A DNA stretch of 64,000 bases from JASGMR01 sp963664675 (GTDB lineage Bacteria; Thermotogota; Thermotogae; Petrotogales; Kosmotogaceae), in contig CAXXLB010000002.1 of assembly GCA_963664675.2 (NCBI GenBank), positions 372,001-436,000 on the forward strand. Reading direction: 5' to 3'. The notes beneath the pieces were generated by a model. That model saw only the letters and a program-made list of their open reading frames with translations. It made no database searches and was not told the DNA's origin. Both the position numbers and the translations under genes were made by a program. Every line of letters begins with the position of its first letter. Position 1 is the stretch's first letter. Positions 1 to 8,700 of this stretch are shown here, piece by piece.

Positions 1-2
1 TC

Positions 3-461
3 TCGCGAAAATGCAGGAAGGTTCTCGGGATCGATATCAGCAACAATCTTCTCCTTTCTGCAAAGAGGATTGTTGAGAGTAGAGGAATAGAAAACATATC
101 GTATTTCAGGGGATCGTTTGAAAATCCTTTCGAAGAAACGGATCTCAGAAAATACGGAATCAATAAAATAATAGCAATCTACGCCATGCATCATCTGACC
201 GACCCGATTAAAAAGCTGGCCGTCGACAACATGTTCAGAATCATTCGGAAACCGGGGATTATCGTGATAGGTGATCTGATGTGGTCGGAACCTCCTGAAA
301 AACACAGGGAAGAATGGGATGAAGTGTATTACGATGAGGGAGACAGCGATTTTCCGTCCAGTGTGGAATATTTAAAAAATATTTTTGTTTCATCCGGAGC
401 GGAGGTCGAATACGTAAAAATTCACCCTCTAGTCGGAATAATAAGGGCGAAGTTCGTATGA
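3..461 (+). CDS. Class I SAM-dependent methyltransferase, C-terminal part (5' truncated by window edge)
   Basis: The reading frame is open from the left edge to a TGA at 459-461, so this is the C-terminal ~150 residues of a longer protein. The first residues contain VLGIDIS, the acidic end of strand 2 that binds the SAM ribose, then a helix with SAKRIVES. IYAMHHLTDP is the motif-IV segment seen in UbiE/Methyltransf_11-type enzymes, followed by the strand GIIVIGDLMW. Motif I (the glycine-rich loop) lies outside the window. The substrate cannot be told; small-molecule methyltransferases have this form. A start at the internal ATG (186) would remove the SAM site, so that start is unlikely. Confidence 0.75.
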   Translation, partial: SRKCRKVLGIDISNNLLLSAKRIVESRGIENISYFRGSFENPFEETDLRKYGINKIIAIYAMHHLTDPIKKLAVDNMFRIIRKPGIIVIGDLMWSEPPEKHREEWDEVYYDEGDSDFPSSVEYLKNIFVSSGAEVEYVKIHPLVGIIRAKFV

Positions 462-530
462 TATTTTTGTAAACGGATCAATTTATTCTTTCAGAACAGA
501 GATTTTTGGATTCAGCTTTTTTGATCTTCA

Positions 531-1577
531 CTACTTCCCGTTACACCCGCACGATTCTCTAATGATTATTTCCATGGGAACCGTCGAAATTTGGGGGATT
601 TTTTCTTTGCGCAATAATTTGGCCATCATGAGAGCTGCGGTTTCACCGATCTCCTGAAAATTCTGTCCGGCGGTTGTAATAGTCGGAGAACTGTATCTCG
701 AAGCCGATTTATCATCGAATCCCACTACCTTCAGATCTTCGGGTATTTTTATTCCTTCTCTCTGGAAAACGGTCAATCCTCTGAGGGCCAGATTATCGTG
801 ACAAAATGCCACACAATCGTATTTTCCCTTCTTTATCTTCTCTGCCAGCACATCCACCTCAGAATGCTCCGGAGTGATTAAAATATCGACCGGACTGTTA
901 AAACCTTTTTTAAAACCCTCATATCTGTCTTTAACACTTCCTATGACCAGTTCTTCTTCCGAAACGAAAATAGGCTTTTCCACGTTGTGATATTTCTTCA
1001 GATGTTTTCCCATTTGACAGGCACACTTGAATGAATCGGAAACGACAGAGGGAATTTTATATCCGTTTAAATATCTGTCAACGAATATAATGGGAAAATT
1101 CTTTTCGATAAGATTCTGTATTTCGGGCAGTTGAATGATTTCAGGATAGGGAAGAATTATCAGTCCGGAAAAATCCTGATTCAACGCCGTTTTTATCTGT
1201 TTTTTATATGTCTTCTCATCCTCAAGAACAACATTTATCATGACCGGAGTTATGTTGAATTTATCTATCGTGCTGAATATACCGATGGCAATTCTCCAGT
1301 TTCTACTGGTCGTATAACTTGAGGGGAAAATTGCCAGCACTTTCTTCTGATTATTTTTCGGACTTCCCGCGTACTCAGTGATGAAGGTTCCCAAACCCTG
1401 AACGGAAACGAGAATATCCTGATTAACGAGTTTTTGTATTGCTTTTCTCACGGTGAGTCTGCTCACCCCAAACATCTGAGAAAGCTGCGTTTCCGATGGA
1501 ATTTTATCTCCCGGGAAGTACGTTTTAAACAACTCACTTTTCAAATAATCGATTATCTTCTCATTCGGCGCTTTCAT
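531..1577 (-). CDS. GntR-type DNA-binding domain fused to LacI-type sugar sensor (AraR-like regulator)
   Basis: Transcription repressor of 348 residues. Residues ~1-70 form a GntR winged helix (KIPSETQLSQMFGVSRLTVR, then the wing QGLGTFI); residues ~80-345 are a periplasmic-binding-protein-like effector domain (VVGFDDKSASRYSSPTITT, ending IIIRESCG). This hybrid architecture is that of Bacillus AraR, which senses a sugar. An upstream in-frame ATG exists at 1619, but AAAGGAG sits 5 bases before the ATG at 1577, so the latter is chosen. It is divergent from the ABC-transporter/mannosidase operon, and a TGTATACA palindrome lies in its own leader while CTTGTATATACAAG lies before the operon. Inferred role: sugar-relieved repressor of both. 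The effector is unknown; a mannoside or manno-oligosaccharide is a guess from the GH38 gene. Confidence 0.88.
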   Translation of the reverse strand: MKAPNEKIIDYLKSELFKTYFPGDKIPSETQLSQMFGVSRLTVRKAIQKLVNQDILVSVQGLGTFITEYAGSPKNNQKKVLAIFPSSYTTSRNWRIAIGIFSTIDKFNITPVMINVVLEDEKTYKKQIKTALNQDFSGLIILPYPEIIQLPEIQNLIEKNFPIIFVDRYLNGYKIPSVVSDSFKCACQMGKHLKKYHNVEKPIFVSEEELVIGSVKDRYEGFKKGFNSPVDILITPEHSEVDVLAEKIKKGKYDCVAFCHDNLALRGLTVFQREGIKIPEDLKVVGFDDKSASRYSSPTITTAGQNFQEIGETAALMMAKLLRKEKIPQISTVPMEIIIRESCGCNGK

Positions 1578-1610
1578 TTTAACTCCTTTATAATGAAAAA
1601 TTGTACCAGA

Positions 1611-1618
1611 TGTATACA
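1611..1618. promoter_or_regulatory. Candidate autoregulatory operator TGTATACA
   Basis: Perfect 8-base palindrome 34 bases upstream of the regulator start codon. It shares the TGTATA/TATACA arms with the stronger operator at 1816-1829, which suggests binding by the same AraR-like protein. Only one short match, so modest support. Confidence 0.4.
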
Positions 1619-1815
1619 CATGTATTTATAAATAAAAAAGAATCATCTTCTTCATATTTTAGAGTATATCACAATGAATTCCAAAAAAATCTTTCAATAT
1701 CTCTTTAAATATTGAGTTATGTGAAAGTATTTGAAGGATTTATCATATAAACGGTAATAATCGAATGAAATCAGAAAATTTGGATATTTTTAAAATAGAT
1801 ATTAATTTGTATACT

Positions 1816-1829
1816 CTTGTATATACAAG
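1816..1829. promoter_or_regulatory. Candidate operator CTTGTATATACAAG of the AraR-like regulator
   Basis: Perfect 14-base palindrome lying 30 bases before the binding-protein gene, with a further TTGTATAC just upstream at 1808-1815. The arms TTGTA/TACAA match the arm sequence known for AraR-type operators of Bacillus (TTGTAC-GTACAA). Its position would cover the promoter region, consistent with repression of the ABC/mannosidase operon. Confidence 0.6.
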
Positions 1830-1859
1830 TTTTATATCCCAAAATTTAGGAGGCTTTTT

Positions 1860-3146
1860 ATGAAACGTGTTTTTGTTATTTTTATCCTTTTGGCTGTCAT
1901 GCTTACAACATGTTTGGTGGCTAAAGAAAAAGTGGTATTGAAATCGGTTGGCAGAACATGGGCGAAAGAAAGTTTAGAGTGGGCTGCAGAAAAATTGCAG
2001 GAAAATCATCCGGAACTGGATATTGTTCTCGATTCATCCGTTTATGAGTACAATGAATGCAGAACACAATTGGCAATGAGACTTTCCAGAGGCGAAAAAC
2101 TCGATATCATAATCATTGATAATATCTGGCTGAGTGAATTCAGCGGAATGATGAAACAGTTCGATACAGCTACTTTATCGGGATACGACGATATTATCCC
2201 CGCCTTCAAAGTTATCCTGGAAAAATACGCCGATCCCGGAAAAACTCTGGGATATTACTATAGTACTGACGACAGATTGGTTTACTGGAATAAAGCCGTC
2301 ATGGAAAAACTGGGTATCACAGACGTAAAAATCGAAACATGGGACGATGTCAAAAAATATGCGACTATGATAAAAGAGAAAGAAGATCAACTGGAACCCG
2401 GAGTAAAACCGGTTGGGTTCATGGCCGGAGCGACAGAACACACCAATTCGAGATGGTACGACCTCTTATGGTCCGCGGGGGGAGATATTTTAACTCCCGA
2501 TTCAAAAGAAGCCATCTTCAATAGCGAGGCTGGCGTGGATGCTCTGGAATTCTACGGATGGTTCCTGAAAAACGGTATGGTAACTCCTGAAGACGTTCTG
2601 AGTCCTGCAAGCGGGGAAGTTTACGATCAGGCCTTCGTCAATGGAAAATTTATTATATCTCTGGGTAACGGTGAATGGATAGGAAGTTCAACCATACAGA
2701 ACGTTGGAATGTCGGCGGAACAGTTTTCAAACGATTTCGGTGCAGCATTGATACCCGCTCCGACTGTCGATGGTGAAAGAGGAACTTCGGTTGCTGGTGG
2801 TTATATATACGGTGTAAGCAAATTTGCAGAACATCCTGAGCTGGCTATCGAATTCATTGGTTACTTATGCGGTCCCGAAGGATGGAATGATCCCGCATCT
2901 TCGAGCAATAAATCCGGGATTCCAACCGTAAAAAGCGCTTTACACACTATAGATTCAATTCCATTCAGTGCAGAAATCAAAGAAGCTCTGGAACATGCGA
3001 GATTCAGACCTACAATACAGGAATATTCAAAGATATCGGATGTAATAAGAAGCGCAATACAGGAATATGTTTTAAATTACGAAACAACTTCAGCGAAAAC
3101 TGTTCTTGACAACGCTGCAAAAAAAGTTAACGCCATTTTAAAATAA
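1860..3146 (+). CDS. Sugar ABC transporter substrate-binding protein (family 1)
   Basis: Exported solute-binding protein of 428 residues, the size usual for family 1 (MalE/UgpB-like). The N-terminus has a lysine-arginine start, a hydrophobic core and a polar cleavage region around residues 18-22; the single cysteine at LTTC is a poor lipobox, so ordinary signal peptidase cleavage is more likely, though a lipoprotein is possible. Typical late motifs include SVAGGYIYGVSKFAEHPELA and the helix EFIGYLCGPEGW. AGGAGG lies 6-7 bases before the ATG. It is the first gene of an operon with two permeases and a GH38 enzyme, which suggests an oligosaccharide ligand, possibly containing mannose (inference). 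A stem-loop follows the stop codon. Confidence 0.9.
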   Translation: MKRVFVIFILLAVMLTTCLVAKEKVVLKSVGRTWAKESLEWAAEKLQENHPELDIVLDSSVYEYNECRTQLAMRLSRGEKLDIIIIDNIWLSEFSGMMKQFDTATLSGYDDIIPAFKVILEKYADPGKTLGYYYSTDDRLVYWNKAVMEKLGITDVKIETWDDVKKYATMIKEKEDQLEPGVKPVGFMAGATEHTNSRWYDLLWSAGGDILTPDSKEAIFNSEAGVDALEFYGWFLKNGMVTPEDVLSPASGEVYDQAFVNGKFIISLGNGEWIGSSTIQNVGMSAEQFSNDFGAALIPAPTVDGERGTSVAGGYIYGVSKFAEHPELAIEFIGYLCGPEGWNDPASSSNKSGIPTVKSALHTIDSIPFSAEIKEALEHARFRPTIQEYSKISDVIRSAIQEYVLNYETTSAKTVLDNAAKKVNAILK

Positions 3147-3158
3147 CAATTATTTTTA

Positions 3159-3187
3159 AGGGGGACAGAATTGTCCCCTTCTTTCTC
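3159..3187 (+). terminator. Intra-operon stem-loop after the binding-protein gene
   Basis: GGGGACA (3161-3167) pairs with TGTCCCC (3172-3178) around a short GAAT loop, followed by TTCTTTCT. It sits between the binding protein and the permeases. Such elements commonly act as partial terminators or 3'-end stabilisers that make the binding protein more abundant than the permeases. Confidence 0.6.
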
Positions 3188-3198
3188 TGGAGGAAATC

Positions 3199-4098
3199 AT
3201 GACCGCAAATAAAAAATATATTCCTTATTTACTGATATTACCAGCTCTGTTGATGTTGATCATGCTTACGATCTTCCCTCTCATATGGTCCTTCTATACG
3301 AGCACCAGGGATATGACTCTGTTCGACCTGATGATGCATGGTGGAAGTAACGTCGGCATAAGAAATTACACAGATCTTTTCAAGGATTCATACTTTTGGA
3401 ACGCATTGAAAAATTCTCTGATCTTCGTGGGAATTTCCGTATTCGGACAGGTATTTTTCGGAACACTCCTGGCGAGTGTTCTGCATAGTAAGTTTATTAA
3501 AGGAAAGGGTCTTTTTAGAGCTATATACCTCATTCCATGGATAGCGAGCAGTGTTATCGTCGCTTACTCCTGGATATACTTTCTGGATGCTAACCTGGGA
3601 TTTTTACCTTCTATGTCTTATAAATGGACTTTTCTGAACAGTATTGGACTCGGACGAAAGGACTGGTTGACGAACCCTTCGCTGGTAATTTTTGTATTAG
3701 CCGTGATCAACATCTGGAAGGGGACGGCATTCTCAATGCTTATGCAGTCGGCCGGATTTCAGAGTATTCCCGATTCTATATACGAAGCAGCGGAGGTGGA
3801 TGGTGCGAGCATTCTCCAAAGATTTTCAAAGATAACGCTGCCTCTATTGATGCCTTTTATTTTAATAAATCTTGTTATGACGACTATGATCACCTTCAAT
3901 GTGTACGATATTATCCTCGTAATGACTGGTGGAGGACCGATGCACTCGAGTGAAGTCCTCAGTTTGTTTGTGTACAACGTCGGATTCAATCAGGGAGAAC
4001 TCGGTTACGCGGCGGCGGCTTCAACAGTGTTGCTGATAATGAATCTGATAGTTACAATACTTTATCTCAGGTATATAAAACCTGTAGAGGTGAACTGA
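3199..4098 (+). CDS. Sugar ABC transporter permease, MalF/UgpA type
   Basis: Inner-membrane permease of 299 residues with about six membrane spans (first ~10-30, last ~272-292). The EAA loop that docks the ATPase is clear at ~196-220 (YEAAEVDGA, then ITLPLLMP). TGGAGG lies 8 bases upstream of the ATG. It is separated from the second permease by one base and should form a heterodimer with it. No ATPase gene is found in the operon, so a shared MsmK/UgpC-like ATPase elsewhere in the genome is inferred. Confidence 0.93.
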   Translation: MTANKKYIPYLLILPALLMLIMLTIFPLIWSFYTSTRDMTLFDLMMHGGSNVGIRNYTDLFKDSYFWNALKNSLIFVGISVFGQVFFGTLLASVLHSKFIKGKGLFRAIYLIPWIASSVIVAYSWIYFLDANLGFLPSMSYKWTFLNSIGLGRKDWLTNPSLVIFVLAVINIWKGTAFSMLMQSAGFQSIPDSIYEAAEVDGASILQRFSKITLPLLMPFILINLVMTTMITFNVYDIILVMTGGGPMHSSEVLSLFVYNVGFNQGELGYAAAASTVLLIMNLIVTILYLRYIKPVEVN

Positions 4099-4099
4099 C

Positions 4100-4936
4100 A
4101 TGGCTAAAAAAAGAAAAACAATAATTAAAATTCTCGCATATGGATTTCTGATACTCTGGGTACTCTTTTCTCTGGTTCCCCTGACAACAATGTTGATAAC
4201 GGCTCTAAAACCCGCGAATACCTTTATGAAATATCCACCGGATTATTTCTCCCTGAAGCTGACCGGAGAGAATTTCAAGGTCGTATTATCCGATTCGAGA
4301 TGGATCAAGTATTATCTGGATACTATCTGGATCGCTTTGTCCGCATCGGCTATATCAGTCTTCGTGGGATCACTCGCGGCATACTCTTTTGCGAGACACA
4401 ATTTCAAGATGAAGAAATTCTTCATGATCTTCATTCTCGCGCTTCAGATGATTCCCGCGGCATCCATAGTCATTCCCCTTTACAATATGTTCGCGGTGAT
4501 GAACCTTCTGGATACGTACCTCGTGGTCATCCTCGTGGATTCGGTCGGAACTATGCCCCTCGTTATCTGGTTGATGCAGGGATACTTTGCGACAATACCA
4601 AAAGAACTGGAGGAAGCGGGATATATAGACGGATGTTCGAATCTTCAGTCGTTCTGGAAAATAACCTTTCCACTCGCGGCACCAGGAATCGCAGCTTCGG
4701 CAATATTCTCGTTTGTCAGATCCTTCAACGATTACATAATTGCCAAAACGTTGGCCGGAGGAAGAGTAATAACCTACACCGTAGGATTGACGACCTTTTC
4801 GAATCAATATGAGGGAATAGATATGTCGCTCGTTTCCGCTGCATCATTCACGGCGCTGGTTCCTGTAATAATTCTGTTCGCAATATTCCACAAATACTTT
4901 GTCATTGGAATGACCGGAGGAGCGATCAAAGGATAA
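4100..4936 (+). CDS. Sugar ABC transporter permease, MalG/UgpE type
   Basis: Second permease, 278 residues, six predicted spans beginning at ~10-33. The EAA loop is at ~171-196 (EEAGYIDGCS, then ITFPLAAPG). The family C-terminal helix ends in FVIGMTGGAIKG, close to the usual MalG/UgpE C-terminus. The start codon follows the TGA of the first permease after one base, so the two are translationally coupled. Its ligand is set by the binding protein at 1860-3146. Confidence 0.93.
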   Translation: MAKKRKTIIKILAYGFLILWVLFSLVPLTTMLITALKPANTFMKYPPDYFSLKLTGENFKVVLSDSRWIKYYLDTIWIALSASAISVFVGSLAAYSFARHNFKMKKFFMIFILALQMIPAASIVIPLYNMFAVMNLLDTYLVVILVDSVGTMPLVIWLMQGYFATIPKELEEAGYIDGCSNLQSFWKITFPLAAPGIAASAIFSFVRSFNDYIIAKTLAGGRVITYTVGLTTFSNQYEGIDMSLVSAASFTALVPVIILFAIFHKYFVIGMTGGAIKG

Positions 4937-4949
4937 AAAGGAGATTTCT

Positions 4950-7751
4950 TTGAAAATACATTTAATCTGTCATACACACTGGGATAGGGAGTGGTTCTTC
5001 ACTGCCGAATATACCAACAGACTTTTACCAAAATTTTTTGAAAATTTATTCGATAAGATGGAAAGGGATCGGGATTACAAATTCGTCCTGGATGGACAGA
5101 TCCGCATCGTAATGGATTATCTGAATTCACTTTCTGAAAATGAAAGGGAAGAAGCGAAAGATAAATTAAAAAAATATGCAACGAGAAAACAACTTTTCCT
5201 CGGGCCCTATATAGCACAGATCGACTGGCTTATTCCGGGATGTGAATCGACTGTCAGGAATATCATTCTCGGGTGCAGATATGCGGAGGAATTTGGAAAC
5301 TTGATGAAAGTTGGCTGGCTTCCGGATAATTTTGGTCAGTGTGGTCAGATGCCACAGATACACAGGCTGTCGGGAATAGATTATCTCGCTCTATGGCGCG
5401 GAATAGAATTTTCTGAAGATAACACGTGCACTGAATTCACCTGGCAAAGCAGTGATGGAAGCAGTCTGATTGGAAGCTGGTTAATCGATTCTCCCAGAAA
5501 CATATTTAAAATAGGTGCGATTCCTGAAATAGCCAAGGAAAGAATAAATAAAGAAGTAGAAAAGATGAGACCGTTCCTGAGTGGTGAAAATGTCATGCTG
5601 CTGGATGGTTATGATCAGGATATCGATCCTGAAAATCCAATGGATTATCTCGCCGGATTTGACAAAAGCGAATTGAAAATATCCGATCCTGAATTCTATT
5701 TTCGCAGCGTTGAACGTCAGAACAATTCCCTTCCTCTCGTTGAGGGGGAACTTCTGAGTGGGAGATACGTCTCGGTATTTCCCGGAAAGCTGTCATCCAA
5801 TGTGTATCTCAAACTTTTAAATTACAATCTGGAAAATATTCTGACTAAAAAAATAGAGCCCATCAACGCATTTGTATGGAGTTTATTCGGATCGAACTTC
5901 GGAAATGAAATCGACGATTTATGGGTAGAATTGATCACACTTCAGATTCATGATAACATTTCGGGAGTTTCTGCGGACCCGGTAAACCTGAGAATGGAAG
6001 ATAAGTATCTGGAACTTCTGGATGTTGCAGAAATACTTCTTGAAAAAATGCTGGCCGAATTGGGCGGTTATTTTAAAAGAGGTTCAACGATAGCGATAAA
6101 TACCGCTACATTTCCTATGAACCGAAGAATAATTGAAAATGGTAGAGAATACAACCTGGAACTTCCTCCGCTTAGCTGTTGTTCTATAGATGAGGAGAAA
6201 ATAAAAACCATCGATCTTTCGGGGAAAGAAGTTTCGGAATTTTTGTGGGACAACGAATTCTACAGTTTCAGGATAAACCGTGACGGCACTATACGGATAA
6301 AAGATAAAAAAACAGGTCACGAATATTCAAACATGGGTTATTTTTCCGATGAAGCGGAAGTTGGAGATGAATACAATCATATGGGGATCGGTTCAGAAGA
6401 GATATTTTCGAGTCCAGGAAATAACACCTCTGTAAAACTGAAATATTGCAGTGAACATTTCGCATCGATTCTGCTGGAAGGAAAAATGAAGATTCCCGAA
6501 TTTTACGATGAAAAAAATCATGTACGTTCCGAAGAGAAAAATGATCTCAATTATAAACTGGAAATAAAATTGAACATGACCAGACTGATAGAAATAAAAA
6601 TAAAAATAAAGAACATTTCGAGGGATCACAAGCTTTCTTACACTTTTCCCACAGGTTTTAAACATCCGGAAGTTTCGGCCGAAATGCCCTTTGAAATAGT
6701 GCAGAGAAAAGAATATACCGATAATTCGAAACCTCTGCCCGAAGATCTCGTAAAGATCCTTGCCGGAGCGAGGGAAACGGGTAAAGAGTACGAATTTCCC
6801 ATGAAAGATTTCGTGAGTGTAAAAGATGAAGATGATCAATTGACTGTTCTCACCAGGGGACTGGTGGAATATGAATTCAAAAATGGTCGGTTGTATATCA
6901 CATTGATGAGGGCAGTCAAATATCTTTCGAAGAGAGAACTCAACACAAGATCTTCTGATGCCGGGCCCATAATTTATACTCCATATGCCCAGTGTTTGAG
7001 GGAAATCGAATATGAACTCAGTTTAATCATTGGAAACGTCGATGAAAAAGAGAAAATCGAACTGATCCAGACTTTTCACAATCCGCCATTGTTGGTAGAA
7101 ATTGAGGAGAGTTCCGGAAAGGGTGAAAAATTCGAACTGAATGAATCACAGTTGCCCGGAGAATTCAAAGTGACGGCAGTGAAGATGGCAAACGACGAAT
7201 CGGGGATAATCATGAGAGGATATAATCCGAAGGCGATACCTTTAGATTTAATCGTACCCGGGAGTGAGCTGGTCAACTTACTGGAGCAAAATATTAAAAC
7301 GATCGATGATCACATAAGAGTCAAGCCCATGGAAATAATCACGATAAAAAAGCGTATTAAATCAAAAAAATATGAAAAAATTTCATCGAAGATAAAAATA
7401 CTGAGCTCAATTAAAAAAGATCCGACAATCTGGAAAGCCTCACCGGAGGAAACGATAGAGAAAAAATATCTGGAAAAAATTCGAAAATTGATACTCAAAG
7501 CCGAAAAAATCCTGGATAAAATAAAAGGTGAACTTAACAGTGATCCCGATGAAAAAAATTACAAACTGGAACTGAAGTTGGCAAACACCGAGGTAGCTTT
7601 GATGGAACTGAAGTTGTCAGCTTTATACAATCGAAAATACCTTGCGGAAGAAAAACTGGTAAAATCGATTGAAGAAGAAATAGAAAAAATATTTAAAGAA
7701 ATCTGGGAACCCAGAATGAAAAGAAGATATCTGGGTTTTGTAGCGGACTGA
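4950..7751 (+). CDS. Glycoside hydrolase family 38 alpha-mannosidase
   Basis: Predicted cytoplasmic alpha-mannosidase of 933 residues with no signal peptide. Residues 8-15 (HTHWDREW) carry the zinc-binding His and Asp of GH38, and GWLPDNFGQ (~122-130) contains the catalytic nucleophile Asp126. The middle domain and the C-terminal beta-sandwich domain of the family follow; the last ~150 residues are a lysine/glutamate-rich predicted coiled coil (around 790-930), an extension I do not recognise. The start is TTG, chosen because AAGGAG lies 7 bases before it. It follows the permease genes by 13 bases. Inferred job: removing alpha-mannosyl units from the oligosaccharide taken up by the transporter. 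Confidence 0.9.
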   Translation: MKIHLICHTHWDREWFFTAEYTNRLLPKFFENLFDKMERDRDYKFVLDGQIRIVMDYLNSLSENEREEAKDKLKKYATRKQLFLGPYIAQIDWLIPGCESTVRNIILGCRYAEEFGNLMKVGWLPDNFGQCGQMPQIHRLSGIDYLALWRGIEFSEDNTCTEFTWQSSDGSSLIGSWLIDSPRNIFKIGAIPEIAKERINKEVEKMRPFLSGENVMLLDGYDQDIDPENPMDYLAGFDKSELKISDPEFYFRSVERQNNSLPLVEGELLSGRYVSVFPGKLSSNVYLKLLNYNLENILTKKIEPINAFVWSLFGSNFGNEIDDLWVELITLQIHDNISGVSADPVNLRMEDKYLELLDVAEILLEKMLAELGGYFKRGSTIAINTATFPMNRRIIENGREYNLELPPLSCCSIDEEKIKTIDLSGKEVSEFLWDNEFYSFRINRDGTIRIKDKKTGHEYSNMGYFSDEAEVGDEYNHMGIGSEEIFSSPGNNTSVKLKYCSEHFASILLEGKMKIPEFYDEKNHVRSEEKNDLNYKLEIKLNMTRLIEIKIKIKNISRDHKLSYTFPTGFKHPEVSAEMPFEIVQRKEYTDNSKPLPEDLVKILAGARETGKEYEFPMKDFVSVKDEDDQLTVLTRGLVEYEFKNGRLYITLMRAVKYLSKRELNTRSSDAGPIIYTPYAQCLREIEYELSLIIGNVDEKEKIELIQTFHNPPLLVEIEESSGKGEKFELNESQLPGEFKVTAVKMANDESGIIMRGYNPKAIPLDLIVPGSELVNLLEQNIKTIDDHIRVKPMEIITIKKRIKSKKYEKISSKIKILSSIKKDPTIWKASPEETIEKKYLEKIRKLILKAEKILDKIKGELNSDPDEKNYKLELKLANTEVALMELKLSALYNRKYLAEEKLVKSIEEEIEKIFKEIWEPRMKRRYLGFVAD

Positions 7752-7774
7752 CAGCCAAAAGGGAATGAGAAAAA

Positions 7775-8581
7775 ATGATCGATTTATCGAAGGAAGTTTA
7801 TCTCAAAGGAAAAAGAATAGATTACGAAAAATATTGTGAAATTATCAGAAGAGAGTATTTCGGTACTTTTGAACACTATCAAAAGAATCCGGACAGAAAG
7901 ATCATTCCGGGACTGACGAATAAAGTGGATGAAGATGGAAAATACAGGGGTTTTTATGGTGATACAACTGTTTTTCAACTCGATGAAGAAACTATAACGC
8001 GGATAAAAACCGCACAGGATTTTGTGCACGAAAGAATTCCCGAACTTCTTGCCCGGAGACTCGATCCGAATTTTTTTCACATTACGCTTCACGACCTTAA
8101 CAACGAAAATGATGATTTTTCATCTATGGTCGATCTGAGAAAAAGGGTAAGAGAAACATCGAAAAAGGCTGAGAAAATTTTCAGAAAAATAAACGAGTAT
8201 ATAACCGACAATCCGGAAGAGAGATTCGCAGAAGTTGAGTCCCTCGGAATAACCTCAGGCGGCTTTGTGGCGCTCATGATGGTTTTCCTGCCATCAACGG
8301 AAAAAGATTACAGAATAATAATGAACCTCTACGATCTTTTCGATGAGATCGTATATCTTAAGAATTTTCTGAGAATTCATCTGACCCTGAATTATTTCAA
8401 CACGAAAAAATTTGATTCTGATGAAATATGGAAGGCGATGGAGGTTGCGAAAAATTTCAAAAAAACATTCCGTTTAAAACTCGATTTACGACATCTGGCG
8501 TATCAGACATTCACCGATATGAATAGTTATGAAACTATTTTTTCAGTGAAAGATCCACACCTTCCGATGAAACGGGAATGA
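7775..8581 (+). CDS. 2H phosphoesterase-like protein of unknown substrate
   Basis: Protein of 268 residues without a signal peptide or membrane segment. Two H-x-T-x motifs stand about 100 residues apart: HITL at 102-105 and HLTL at 202-205, each in a hydrophobic strand. This is the signature of the 2H (LigT-like) superfamily, whose members act on cyclic phosphodiesters, 2'-5' bonds or related RNA ends. Other parts are not familiar. It follows the mannosidase by 23 bases and is the last gene of the sugar operon, an unusual place for such an enzyme; a cyclic phospho-sugar substrate or a simple passenger are both possible. The family call rests on the two motifs alone. Confidence 0.55.
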   Translation: MIDLSKEVYLKGKRIDYEKYCEIIRREYFGTFEHYQKNPDRKIIPGLTNKVDEDGKYRGFYGDTTVFQLDEETITRIKTAQDFVHERIPELLARRLDPNFFHITLHDLNNENDDFSSMVDLRKRVRETSKKAEKIFRKINEYITDNPEERFAEVESLGITSGGFVALMMVFLPSTEKDYRIIMNLYDLFDEIVYLKNFLRIHLTLNYFNTKKFDSDEIWKAMEVAKNFKKTFRLKLDLRHLAYQTFTDMNSYETIFSVKDPHLPMKRE

Positions 8582-8700
8582 ATACTGAAAAATGTGAAGA
8601 AATCGGGATGTTCTTTGAAAAAAAATGGTGTAATCAGTGAGAACGCCAGTCCGTTCTACACATGAAATAATAAAACTCGGGAAGTATCTTACTTTTTTAT

